Assembly: GCF_965198575.1 (NCBI RefSeq)
Contig: NZ_OZ240671.1
Location: forward strand, 3,286,001 to 3,350,000
Reading direction: 5' to 3'
DNA: 64,000 bases
Source of the DNA: Lichenicola sp965198575
GTDB taxonomy: Bacteria > Pseudomonadota > Alphaproteobacteria > Acetobacterales > Acetobacteraceae
Position numbers and translations under genes: made by a program. Position 1 is the first letter of the stretch; every line of letters begins with the position of its first letter. Shown one piece after another: positions 43,417-51,524 of the stretch. The notes below the pieces were generated by a model. That model worked only from the letters and a program-made list of their open reading frames with translations, was not told where the DNA came from and searched no databases.

Positions 43417-44028
43417 GTGGATGATCTGCCGGACGAGCCGCAGCTTGGGGTCGAGCTGGAGCTTGGAGCAATCCCGGACAAGAGCAACGATGTTTCCGGG
43501 ACGGACGGATCCGTACGGGAGAGCGCGCCCGGGTCGAACGACGTCCATCGGTTGATGGCGGCACTGCTGCCCGATCTGCGCGGCTTTGCCCGCTTCCTGA
43601 CCCGCGACCCGACGGCTGCGGACGACCTGGTGCAGGACACCGTGGTGCGTGCGCTGGCGGCGCAGCATTCGTTTCAGCCCGGCACCAACCTGAAGGCCTG
43701 GCTGTTCACCATCGAGCGCAACGCCTTCTACGAGCAGATGCGGCGACGCCGGCGGGAGACCCAGCTGCTGAGCGAGCAGGTGCCCGACGCTGTCGACCTG
43801 CAGGCGCCCGAGGCACACCGTCGAAGCGAGCTGTCCGACCTGCAGCGGCTGTTGTGGACGCTGCCGCCGCTGCTGCGCGAGGCCCTGGTGCTGGTCGGCG
43901 CCCAGGAGCTCAGCCACGAGGAGGCCGCAACCATCTGCGGCGTGCCGGTCGGGACGATGAAGGCGCGGGTCTCGCGAGCGCGCGGGCAGTTGGCCCGGAC
44001 GATGAGCCGCGAGCAGCAGGAAAGCTGA
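43417..44028 (+). CDS. ecfG: EcfG-type general stress sigma factor, copy 1
   Basis: A 203-residue ECF15 sigma factor. An acidic, poorly conserved N-terminus (VDDLPDEPQLGVELELGAI) is followed by sigma-2, LLPDLRGFARFLTRDPTAAD then LVQDTVVRALAAQHSF and KAWLFTIERNAFYEQMRRRR, and by sigma-4, LREALVLVGAQELSHEEAA then GTMKARVSRARGQLA. EcfG proteins read GGAAC/CGTT promoters and are held by NepR. The start is GTG 43417; an internal ATG at 43555 (MAALLPD) would remove 46 residues. It is divergent from phyR with 35 nt between starts, so their promoters must overlap the neighbouring coding regions. Confidence 0.9.
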   Translation: MDDLPDEPQLGVELELGAIPDKSNDVSGTDGSVRESAPGSNDVHRLMAALLPDLRGFARFLTRDPTAADDLVQDTVVRALAAQHSFQPGTNLKAWLFTIERNAFYEQMRRRRRETQLLSEQVPDAVDLQAPEAHRRSELSDLQRLLWTLPPLLREALVLVGAQELSHEEAATICGVPVGTMKARVSRARGQLARTMSREQQES

Positions 44029-44625
44029 CCCGCGCACCGCCCGTCGCTCTGCCTGGACCTTCGCGCTCCGGCATGCGGGCGGTGCCGACATGGTGGCATC
44101 CGGATGCTGACGATCGGTCATGGCTGCCTCCTCTGTCGGCGGACGCGGATCACCGGTGCACCATACACCGACACTCCCGCGCCCTGGTTGGACGAAACGC
44201 CGCCGCCGGCGGTGCTGGCGCTGGTGGCAAGGTCAGGTCCGCACCTGGCCTCCGCCCCATCACGTGTCGCCGACCATCATGTCGGACCGTGAGCAAGGCC
44301 GCTGATCACAACGCCGGTCCCGGCACGAACCCCGCATGCGCCGAAGCCGGTATCGCGGCCGCACGGTCGCGGATGAAGCCCCTCATGTAAAGGCTTGCTC
44401 CAAACCGGGACGCCACACAACTCGTCAGCGCCGCGCGGCACCTCCGGGCACAGTCTGGTTTCTCGCTGTAGCGGACCGCATGGGCGGTGCCGTAGCAGAC
44501 CGCGTGCTCGGTCGGGCCCGGCGCAGCATGCTCCCGATTTCGTGAAGTGCTGATGCAGCATGACGATGCAACCCCCGCAAATTCCCGGTCATTGCTCGTT
44601 CAGACTTCACGGAGCGACTGCACCC
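44029..44625. other. 597-nt gap between the two ecfG genes
   Basis: I find no confident gene here. A 62-codon plus-strand reading at 44104-44292 has moderate third-position GC bias but no ribosome site and no recognisable motif. The last 180 nt should hold the promoter of the second sigma gene; I see no GGAAC/CGTT pair at the right spacing, so that gene may not be self-activated. Confidence 0.5.
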
Positions 44626-45213
44626 ATGTCGAAAAGCTTCCACGACCAGGTCATCACGATCCTTCCCAAGCTGCGGGTTCAGGCTCTGGCCCTCACGCGC
44701 AATCGCGCAGCAGCCGAGGATCTCGTGCAGGATGCGGTCTGCAACGCCCTGTCGGCACAGAACAGCTTCATCCCCGGCACCAATTTCCCGGCCTGGATGC
44801 ATCGCATCCTGCGCAACCGGTTCATCTCGAACCTGCGCAAGCGCCGTGACACGACCGACATCGACGATGTGCCGGCCTCCGCTTTCGCGACCGAGGCGCC
44901 GCATGAGGATCGTCTGGCTCTGAAGGATCTCGGCAAGGCGATGACCCGTCTCCCGGCCGACCAGCGCGAGGCGCTGATCATGGTCGTGGTGCAGGGGATG
45001 AGCTACGAGAACCTGGCCGAGGCGACCGGTTGCGCAGTCGGCACCGCCAAGAGCCGCGTGTTCCGCGCACGCCGTCAGCTCGAGACCTGGCTCACCGGTG
45101 AGGCGCCCGAGCGCGCGGACGACCGCGCTGCGGCGGCCCGTGCGAGTGCGATCAGCCGGGCGATGGACGCCCGTATCCTCGAGGCCAGCCGTGCAGGTCG
45201 TGCCGTCGCCTGA
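44626..45213 (+). CDS. EcfG-type sigma factor, copy 2
   Basis: A 195-residue ECF sigma factor similar to its neighbour at 43417 (LVQDAVCNALSAQNSF against LVQDTVVRALAAQHSF; GTAKSRVFRARRQLE against GTMKARVSRARGQLA). Sigma-2 and sigma-4 cover residues about 8-160, and the last 35 residues form an Ala/Arg-rich helix. The acidic N-terminal lead of copy 1 is missing. GGAG is 12 nt before the ATG. Paralogous EcfG factors may share NepR, compete for promoters or have altered specificity; sequence alone cannot tell. A hairpin and then nepR follow. Confidence 0.88.
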   Translation: MSKSFHDQVITILPKLRVQALALTRNRAAAEDLVQDAVCNALSAQNSFIPGTNFPAWMHRILRNRFISNLRKRRDTTDIDDVPASAFATEAPHEDRLALKDLGKAMTRLPADQREALIMVVVQGMSYENLAEATGCAVGTAKSRVFRARRQLETWLTGEAPERADDRAAAARASAISRAMDARILEASRAGRAVA

Positions 45214-45287
45214 CATGTGACGTGCCGGCCGGTGTGGCGAGATCGCCTCGCATCACCGGTCGGTCCAAAGCTTTTGAACGATCCGAT

Positions 45288-45313
45288 GGAACGGGCCCTC
45301 TTCGGGCTCGTTT
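45288..45313 (+). promoter_or_regulatory. Hairpin with an EcfG-like promoter match upstream of nepR
   Basis: GGAAC (45288-45292) and CGTT (45309-45312) lie 16 nt apart, a match to the EcfG consensus, and transcription from here would start about 40 nt before nepR. But AACGGGCCC and GGGCTCGTT also form a 9-bp stem with a TCTTC loop followed by TTCCGT, an intrinsic terminator for the second sigma gene. The two signals share bases because AACG and CGTT are complementary, so the promoter match may be a by-product of the hairpin. Confidence 0.45.
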
Positions 45314-45359
45314 CCGTGTTCTGACGCCTGCGAATTCAGTATCGGGATGACTCAGCGTG

Positions 45360-45545
45360 ATGACGCCTGCGAACGACGAGCCTCCGACCGGGCGTTCGCA
45401 CTCTCAGCCGAAAAAGAAGCGGAAGTCCGACAACGCATTCGACCAGTGGTTGCAGCGAGGCCTTCACCAGATGTTCGACGATGTCGCGAACGAGCCGGTG
45501 CCGGATGATCTGCTCAAGCTGATCGAGGACGATCGCGGCGGCTGA
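45360..45545 (+). CDS. nepR: GSR anti-sigma factor NepR
   Basis: A 61-residue NepR. The conserved core WLQRGLHQMFDDVANEPVPD followed by DLLKLIEDD is the two-helix EcfG- and PhyR-binding segment; the basic N-terminus (KKKRKSDN) is typical. It binds and silences EcfG until phosphorylated PhyR takes it away. Start is ATG 45360, with GTG 45357 directly before. The stop is followed by one base and then the kinase ATG (TGA-G-ATG), so kinase and anti-sigma are co-translated. NepR here is separated from phyR and ecfG copy 1 by the second sigma gene. Confidence 0.9.
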   Translation: MTPANDEPPTGRSHSQPKKKRKSDNAFDQWLQRGLHQMFDDVANEPVPDDLLKLIEDDRGG

Positions 45546-45546
45546 G

Positions 45547-47358
45547 ATGCTGCCGTCCGAGGTGCACGACGAGTCCGGCCACACCGTGCGACACCGGCGG
45601 GCTTCGCGTATCCTGGACAGCGTCAGCGCGCGGCTCATGACGATCATCCTGCTCTCGGTGCTGCCGATGGCGGCGCTGGCTGCCTTGCTGGCCTGGCACA
45701 ATTTCCAGACGACGCGCGACGCCAGCGTGACCCGCGCGGCGACCGTGGCGCAGGCCCTCAAGATCCGCTCGGACGAGCAGGTCTCGGATGTCGAGAGGAT
45801 GCTCCGGGCCTTGGCGCAGCAGCCCGGGCTGCAGAATCCGGGGGATTGCCACGCGCTGCTGCGCCTGGCCATGGCCTTCCAGGGCGCCCAGCTGAGCCGT
45901 CTCGACGTGCTCGATTCCGGGCGGTCGGTGGTCTGCGGCGACCCGGCGGGTCCGGCGTCCTATACGGCTTCCGATCCTGTCCTTGCGCCGCCGGCGGCCG
46001 CCCGGTCGGCCGTGCACGACCCGGTTCCGACAGCGGGGGTCGTGTCGCTCCGTCCGGTGCTCCCGACCGGACCACATCAGACCCGCCCCATGTTGCAGAT
46101 GTCGCTCGGGTTGGCCGTGCCGGGGAACGGCAGCAGCACCCTGGTGGCCGAGATGCCGCTGGGCTGGAACCGTGACGAGCTCGAGCGGGCTGACTTGTGG
46201 CGTTCGATGTTGGGGCCACGGGGCCAGACCGAGGCCTGGCTGGTCTCACGCGATGGCCAGCGGCTGCCGCTCTGCAACGATTGCGGCTGGACCGGTCAGG
46301 CCGACGCGGCGCGCTCGGGCGACGTCGGGAGTGCCCTCGAACCGTTGATCGGCGATGTCTCGCTGCTGGTCCTGACCCAGCCCAGCCGCCAGGAACGACT
46401 TGCGCGATCGACCTTCCTGTGGCGCGTGCTGTCGATCATGGCGCTGCTGGCGGCCGGGATGTCCGCGGTGGCGATGGGTGCGGACGTGCTGATCGTCGCA
46501 CCGCTCAAGGCGATCACCCAGTCGGTCAAGGAGTGGCGCCGGGCTGGGGCCTACGATCCGGGCCATACCCGGATGACGCCTGTCGAATTGCGGCAGTTGT
46601 CGCGCGCCTTCACCCAGGCCACCGGTGCCCTGGCGGCACATGAGGAGCGACTACGACGGGCCGAAGCCAAGCAGGAGCTGCTGATCAAGGAGATCCACCA
46701 CCGGGTGAAGAACAACCTGCAGATCATCGCGTCGCTGCTGAACCTGCAGGCCAACCGCATCCGCCAGCCGGAGGCACGGGCGGAATTCGCCTCGGCGCGG
46801 GACCGGGTCAGGGCGCTGGCGACGCTGCACCGCTACCTCTACTCCGAGGGCGAGCTGCATACGCTGAACATGAAATCGTTCCTCGAGGAGCTGTGCGGCC
46901 AGCTGTTCCAGGCGATCGGCGAGAAGGAGGGCCGGCGGATCCGGCTCGAGATCGAGGCGCCGGAGATCGTCATGTCGACCGACCAGGCGGTGCCGCTGGC
47001 GCTGGTGGTCACCGAGGCGGTCAGCAACGCGATCAAGTACGCGTTCCCGGCCGGACGCAGCGGGCTCGTGTCGGTGAAGCTCGCCGAGGAGACCGAGGGG
47101 TTCGCGACCCTGGTGATCGAGGATGACGGCATCGGCATCCCGGCGGGTCGCGCCGAGACCGAGACCGGGATTCGCGACGGCCTTGGCATCCAGCTGATCC
47201 GCGGCTTCGCCCGCCAGCTCGCGGCCACGTTGGAGGTCGTGGAGGGCAGGCCGGGAACGGAGAAGCCGACCGGCACGCGCTACACCCTGCTGGTGCCGCT
47301 GCATCCCAAGGTCGAGACCTATTCCGAGGCCGATGAGCTGGCTGAAACACCCGTGTGA
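45547..47358 (+). CDS. GSR-linked membrane HisKA_2 sensor kinase (PhyK-like)
   Basis: A 603-residue kinase. TM1 is at about residues 31-50 (IILLSVLPMAALAALLA) and TM2 at about 292-315, with a roughly 240-residue periplasmic sensor between, then HAMP and the HisKA_2 domain LLIKEIHHRVKNNLQIIASL (phospho-acceptor His385; His384 adjoins it), and an ATPase domain with TEAVSNAIKYAFP and DDGIGIP. HisKA_2/HWE kinases commonly phosphorylate PhyR. The sensor carries four cysteines, Cys101, Cys130 and a Cys243-x-x-Cys246 pair, a possible redox or metal site. It is co-translated with nepR. Confidence 0.9.
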   Translation: MLPSEVHDESGHTVRHRRASRILDSVSARLMTIILLSVLPMAALAALLAWHNFQTTRDASVTRAATVAQALKIRSDEQVSDVERMLRALAQQPGLQNPGDCHALLRLAMAFQGAQLSRLDVLDSGRSVVCGDPAGPASYTASDPVLAPPAAARSAVHDPVPTAGVVSLRPVLPTGPHQTRPMLQMSLGLAVPGNGSSTLVAEMPLGWNRDELERADLWRSMLGPRGQTEAWLVSRDGQRLPLCNDCGWTGQADAARSGDVGSALEPLIGDVSLLVLTQPSRQERLARSTFLWRVLSIMALLAAGMSAVAMGADVLIVAPLKAITQSVKEWRRAGAYDPGHTRMTPVELRQLSRAFTQATGALAAHEERLRRAEAKQELLIKEIHHRVKNNLQIIASLLNLQANRIRQPEARAEFASARDRVRALATLHRYLYSEGELHTLNMKSFLEELCGQLFQAIGEKEGRRIRLEIEAPEIVMSTDQAVPLALVVTEAVSNAIKYAFPAGRSGLVSVKLAEETEGFATLVIEDDGIGIPAGRAETETGIRDGLGIQLIRGFARQLAATLEVVEGRPGTEKPTGTRYTLLVPLHPKVETYSEADELAETPV

Positions 47359-47464
47359 TGCGGGCTGCCCGGCAGCGCCTCGCACATGAAGTTTGAGCAA
47401 TGCCCCGGCAATTCCTGGCCCGGGCCTGTGCATCGTCCCCCGTCGTGTCTAGATCGGCTGTGAG

Positions 47465-49270
47465 ATGAGCAGCAACCGCACCGTCATTCGCGCCTGGTCG
47501 CGCGCCCAGTCCCGGATCGGCAGGCGCCAGGCGATGCCGGCGATCCTGTGCGGCGTGGCCTCGACCGCCCTCGCGATCGGTCAGGCCTGGTGTGTTGCGG
47601 CGGTCCTCGCCTCCGCACTGGCCGGCCTCGGTGGCGGGCATTCCATGGCGCCGGGACAGCGAGGCGGGGCGGGCCCGGCCATGTGGTGGCCGGTCGCGGT
47701 GTTCGCGGCGCTGGCGGTGCTTCGGGCGCTGCTGCAGATCCGCCAGGAGACCGCCGCCGCCGCCACCGCTGCGGGATCGCGTCGCAGGCTCCGGGGGGAG
47801 GCGCTGGCGTCGATCCTGGCGCAGGGGCCGTCGCTGCTTCGTCGGCAACATAGTGGCGCGCTGACCGCCCTGGTGGTGGATCGGATCGAGGGCCTGGACG
47901 GGTTCTTCGGCCGCTGGATCCCGGCGGCCAGCCTCGCCGTGCTGTCACCGGGACTGGTGCTGGTGGTCGTTCTGGTGGTGCAGCCACGCGCCGCCCTGGT
48001 GCTGCTGCTGTGCGGGCTGGCGGTGCCGGTGTCGCAGGCAGTGTTCGGAATCGGCGCCGCGGTGGCAGCCCGGCGGCAGTTCGTCGCGATGGGCCGGTTG
48101 CAGGCGCGCTTCCTCGATCGCGTCCGCGGCATCGCGACGATCGTGCTGGCGGGACGCGCCGACGACGAGGCTGCCAAGCTCGGCGTCGCCGCGGACGAGT
48201 TGCGCCAGCGCACCATGCGGGTGCTCCGGGTGGCGTTCCTGTCCTCCGCCGCACTGGATTGCGCGCTGGCGGCGGCGCTCATCATCATCGCGCTGCTGGA
48301 TGGCCGCACCCTCCTCGCAGCCGGCGGTGCGGCCACATCCTGGGTCGGCGCATCGCTGCTGCCGCGCTCGCTGTTCGCGCTGCTGCTGGTACCTGAGTTC
48401 TTCGTCCCGTTGCGCAATTTTGCGCTGGCCTACCAGGATCGCATGCAGGCGGCGGGAGCGGCGGAGGCGCTGGACGACCTGTCGCCCGCGATCGTGCCCG
48501 CCGCGTCCGCCGGCCTGCCGGGTGCAGGTCCGGAGGTGGCGGCAGCTCCAGTCCGGACGGTCGCCGCGCACGGCGTCAGCGTGACCTTCGACCATGTCGG
48601 CTTTTCCTGGGATCCGGCACGCGGGCGGGCACTCGACGACATCAGCTTCCGCATCCCGGCCGGCGAAACGGTGGTGCTGGCAGGGCAGTCGGGCAGCGGC
48701 AAGTCGACGATCATCGAGATGCTGCTCGGCTTCGTGAGCCCGGAGGAGGGTCGCATCACGCTGAACGGCGCAGATCTGGCGACGATCGTGCCGGAGGCGC
48801 TGTCCCGCATGACCTCCTGGATCGGCCAGCGCCCGCTGCTGTTTGCCGGCAGCGTGCGCGACAACGTGCTGTTCGCCCGGCCCGGTGCCACCGAGGACGA
48901 ACTTGCCAGCGCCATGCGGGCCGCAGCCCTGGACCGCTTCGTCGCCACCCTTCCCGAGGGGTTGGAGACGCGGATCGGCGAAGGCGGCTACGGGCTCTCC
49001 GGCGGCCAGGCGCAGCGTGTGGCAATCGCGCGCGCGTTCCTGCGCAATGCCCCGCTGCTGCTGCTCGACGAGCCGACCGCTCATCTCGACCCGGCAACCG
49101 AGCTCGAGATTTTGGACAGCCTGCGTCGGCTCGCGGTCGGCCGGACGGTCCTGCTGGCCAGCCATTCCTCTGCAGCGCACGCCTTCTCCGGACGCCGGAT
49201 CGACCTCGCGCGTGGCCGCATCGTGCAGGGGCGGCCGGCTCCGGCTCTGCCACAGGACGCATCCGCATGA
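47465..49270 (+). CDS. cydD: Heterodimeric ABC exporter subunit CydD
   Basis: A 601-residue half-transporter with about six membrane helices in residues 20-340 and an ATPase domain from about 370: FSWDPARGRALDDISF, Walker A GQSGSGKST, signature LSGGQAQRVAIARAF and Walker B LLLLDEPTAHLD. The intracellular loop GRWIPAASLAVLSPG matches CydD. With CydC it exports cysteine and glutathione to the periplasm, which is needed for cytochrome bd assembly. It ends in a 4-nt overlap with cydC. cydAB are not in the window. Confidence 0.9.
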   Translation: MSSNRTVIRAWSRAQSRIGRRQAMPAILCGVASTALAIGQAWCVAAVLASALAGLGGGHSMAPGQRGGAGPAMWWPVAVFAALAVLRALLQIRQETAAAATAAGSRRRLRGEALASILAQGPSLLRRQHSGALTALVVDRIEGLDGFFGRWIPAASLAVLSPGLVLVVVLVVQPRAALVLLLCGLAVPVSQAVFGIGAAVAARRQFVAMGRLQARFLDRVRGIATIVLAGRADDEAAKLGVAADELRQRTMRVLRVAFLSSAALDCALAAALIIIALLDGRTLLAAGGAATSWVGASLLPRSLFALLLVPEFFVPLRNFALAYQDRMQAAGAAEALDDLSPAIVPAASAGLPGAGPEVAAAPVRTVAAHGVSVTFDHVGFSWDPARGRALDDISFRIPAGETVVLAGQSGSGKSTIIEMLLGFVSPEEGRITLNGADLATIVPEALSRMTSWIGQRPLLFAGSVRDNVLFARPGATEDELASAMRAAALDRFVATLPEGLETRIGEGGYGLSGGQAQRVAIARAFLRNAPLLLLDEPTAHLDPATELEILDSLRRLAVGRTVLLASHSSAAHAFSGRRIDLARGRIVQGRPAPALPQDASA

Positions 49271-51015
49271 CCGCGGCTCCGGGTGATGCCGCGCCGTCGA
49301 CACCGGTGACCGCGTCGACCGCCGGCGATGATCCCCGCACCGGCGGCTTGCGTCCGGTCCTGGCGATCCTGTCGCTCTGGCGACCCCGGGCGCTCAGGTT
49401 GCTGATCGGGTTGCTGGTGTCGATGGTGGCGTTCGTGGCCGGACTGGCCCTGCTCGGAGCGTCGGGTCTGCGACTCGCCGGCACCGGCGCCGGGCTCGTG
49501 CTGGCATCCGCGCTGCTGCTGCGGGTGCTCGGTGTGGGTCGGGTGCTGCTGCGGTATGGCGAGCGACTCTCGACGCATGATGCGACGTTCCGGGCACTCG
49601 CCGACCTGCGGGTGTGGTTCTTCCGGCGGGTCGCACGCAGTGCCGCGGGCGGCCTCGGGTTCCGGCGCTCCGGCGACCTGCTTTCCAGGATGGTCGGCGA
49701 CGTCGAGGCGCTCGACGGCCTCTATCTGCGCATCCTGGTGCCGCTGGCCAGCGCCGTGATCGCATTGCCGATCCTGTTCCTGCTGGCGCTGCGGCACGGA
49801 CCGGCTCTCGCGGTGGCGCTGGCACTGCTGTTCGTGTTGTCGGCGCTGCTGCTGCCACTCGCTGCCGCGATCCTGGTGTATCGCGACTCCGCGGCACTGG
49901 CAGGTCGTGCGGCGCGCCTGCGGATCGCGGTGCTGGACCTGGTCGGTGGGCTGCGCGAGGTCCGCGCCTTCAGCGGGGAGGGCCGGATGCTGGCCGGGGT
50001 GCAGGGCCGGGAGGCGTCGTTGCTGTCGTTGCAGCAGACGCTGGCGCAGCGCACCGCCCTGGCCGGTGCGGCATCCTTCCTGTGCCAGCAGCTTGCGGTG
50101 GTCGTCGTGCTTGCCTCGGTGGCGGGGCTCGCCTTCGGGCGCACCGATCCGATCTTCGCGACACTGCTGCTGTTCGTGCTGTTCGCCTGCTTCGAGACCG
50201 CAAGCGGGCTGGTGCGCGCCGGCGCGCTCGCCGGGAACGTGGCACACGCCGCCGCCAGGGTGGTCGGGCTCGACACGCCCGGCCGGGATTTGCAGCGAGA
50301 CGAGGCTCGACAGGCGCTGCTGCGTGCCACGGCGCCGGTCCAGAAGGGCCATACCATCCGCTTCCGCGACGTCGGCTTCCGCTGGCAGCCCGACCGGCCG
50401 CCGGTGTTCGAGCACCTGACCCTGGAGATCCCGCAAGGCGCGCGCGTGGCGATCCTGGGGCCCTCGGGGTCCGGCAAGTCGAGCCTGGCGGCGCTGCTGC
50501 TTCGAGTGGCGATCCCGCAATCGGGCAGCATCAGCCTGGGCGGGGTCGATCTCGGCGACCTCGACGACGCCACGCTGCGGTCCTCGATCGGCTGGCTCAG
50601 CCAGTCCACCCACCTGTTCAACGACACGATCCGCGCCAACCTCCTGCTGGGCCGCCCGGATGCCGACGATGCAAGCCTGTGGCAGGCACTCGAGCAGGCG
50701 GCGATCGCGGAGTTTGTGCGCGGGCTGCCGGATGGGCTGGAGAGCTGGATCGGGGAGGGTGGCACCGGCGTGTCGGGCGGCCAGGGCCGACGAATCGCCC
50801 TTGCCCGCACGCTGCTGTCGCCGGCCCCGATCCTGATCCTCGACGAGCCCGGCGCGGGGCTGGACGCCGAAACCGAGCAGGCCTTCCTGGCGACGCTGAA
50901 CCAGGTCGCGGCGGGCCGCACCGTCATCCTGATCGCGCACCGGCTCACCGGGGTCGAGCGACTCGACCGCATCTGGCGGCTCTCCGGAGGCCTTGCCGCA
51001 GCCGCCGCAGGCTGA
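49267..51015 (+). CDS. cydC: Heterodimeric ABC exporter subunit CydC
   Basis: A 582-residue partner of CydD, overlapping its stop by 4 nt. The transmembrane domain carries LRYGERLSTHDATFRALADL near residue 95, the CydC signature region, and the ATPase domain has Walker A GPSGSGKSS near 402, signature VSGGQGRRIALARTL near 500 (first residue V for L) and Walker B ILILDEPGAGLD. The last 30 residues are Ala-rich. Function is thiol export with CydD. The gene is followed by 109 nt that include the promoter of the next lipoprotein gene. Confidence 0.9.
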   Translation: MTAAPGDAAPSTPVTASTAGDDPRTGGLRPVLAILSLWRPRALRLLIGLLVSMVAFVAGLALLGASGLRLAGTGAGLVLASALLLRVLGVGRVLLRYGERLSTHDATFRALADLRVWFFRRVARSAAGGLGFRRSGDLLSRMVGDVEALDGLYLRILVPLASAVIALPILFLLALRHGPALAVALALLFVLSALLLPLAAAILVYRDSAALAGRAARLRIAVLDLVGGLREVRAFSGEGRMLAGVQGREASLLSLQQTLAQRTALAGAASFLCQQLAVVVVLASVAGLAFGRTDPIFATLLLFVLFACFETASGLVRAGALAGNVAHAAARVVGLDTPGRDLQRDEARQALLRATAPVQKGHTIRFRDVGFRWQPDRPPVFEHLTLEIPQGARVAILGPSGSGKSSLAALLLRVAIPQSGSISLGGVDLGDLDDATLRSSIGWLSQSTHLFNDTIRANLLLGRPDADDASLWQALEQAAIAEFVRGLPDGLESWIGEGGTGVSGGQGRRIALARTLLSPAPILILDEPGAGLDAETEQAFLATLNQVAAGRTVILIAHRLTGVERLDRIWRLSGGLAAAAAG

Positions 51016-51124
51016 TGCGGCCGCCCCAACCCCCGCGATGATGCCGAGGAAGCGGCACGCCCGGATTGACGCTCGGCCTGCCTTGGCCGCACCTGTATCC
51101 GCAACAACATCGGAACGAGCACCC

Positions 51125-51517
51125 ATGCGTCGGCTGTCATGCCTTGTCGGATTCTGCCTGCTCTCGGGCTGCGCCACCCTGAGTGCTGGCGACAACGAGA
51201 TCGGGCGGAAATACGTCGTGTTCTTCACCAAGGGCTCCGCCGCGATCGATGGTCCGGGCAGCGGCGTGGTGCTGCATGCTGCCGGTGCCGCCAGCCGGCA
51301 TCCGGACGTCACCGTGCTGGTCGCGGGCTATGCGGCGGCACATGGCGACCTCGATGCCGACGAGGCGTTGTCCGAGGCGCGTACCCAGGCGGTGGCGGCA
51401 GCCTTGCAGGCCGATGGCGTGGCAGCCAGCCGCATCCGCGAGAGCCCGCGTGCGCCGTCGAACGAGCAGCCGGGCGTATCCGCGCGCCGGGTCGAGATCG
51501 GGTTCGCATCGCCCTGA
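51125..51517 (+). CDS. Small OmpA-domain lipoprotein
   Basis: A 130-residue protein with a short lipoprotein signal, RRLSCLVGFCLLSGCATLS (lipobox LLSGC), and an OmpA-like fold: YVVFFTKGSAAIDGPGSGVV, ALSEARTQAVAAALQADGV and SARRVEIGFA at the end. OmpA-like domains bind peptidoglycan, so this is probably an outer-membrane or periplasmic anchor protein. It is shorter than Pal, so it is not Pal itself. recQ starts 7 nt after its stop. Confidence 0.75.
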   Translation: MRRLSCLVGFCLLSGCATLSAGDNEIGRKYVVFFTKGSAAIDGPGSGVVLHAAGAASRHPDVTVLVAGYAAAHGDLDADEALSEARTQAVAAALQADGVAASRIRESPRAPSNEQPGVSARRVEIGFASP

Positions 51518-51524
51518 CCCGACC

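Noticed and set aside
44277..44561. 94-codon minus-strand frame between the sigma genes
   Set aside because: No ribosome site, Cys/Arg-rich unusual composition and no family resemblance.
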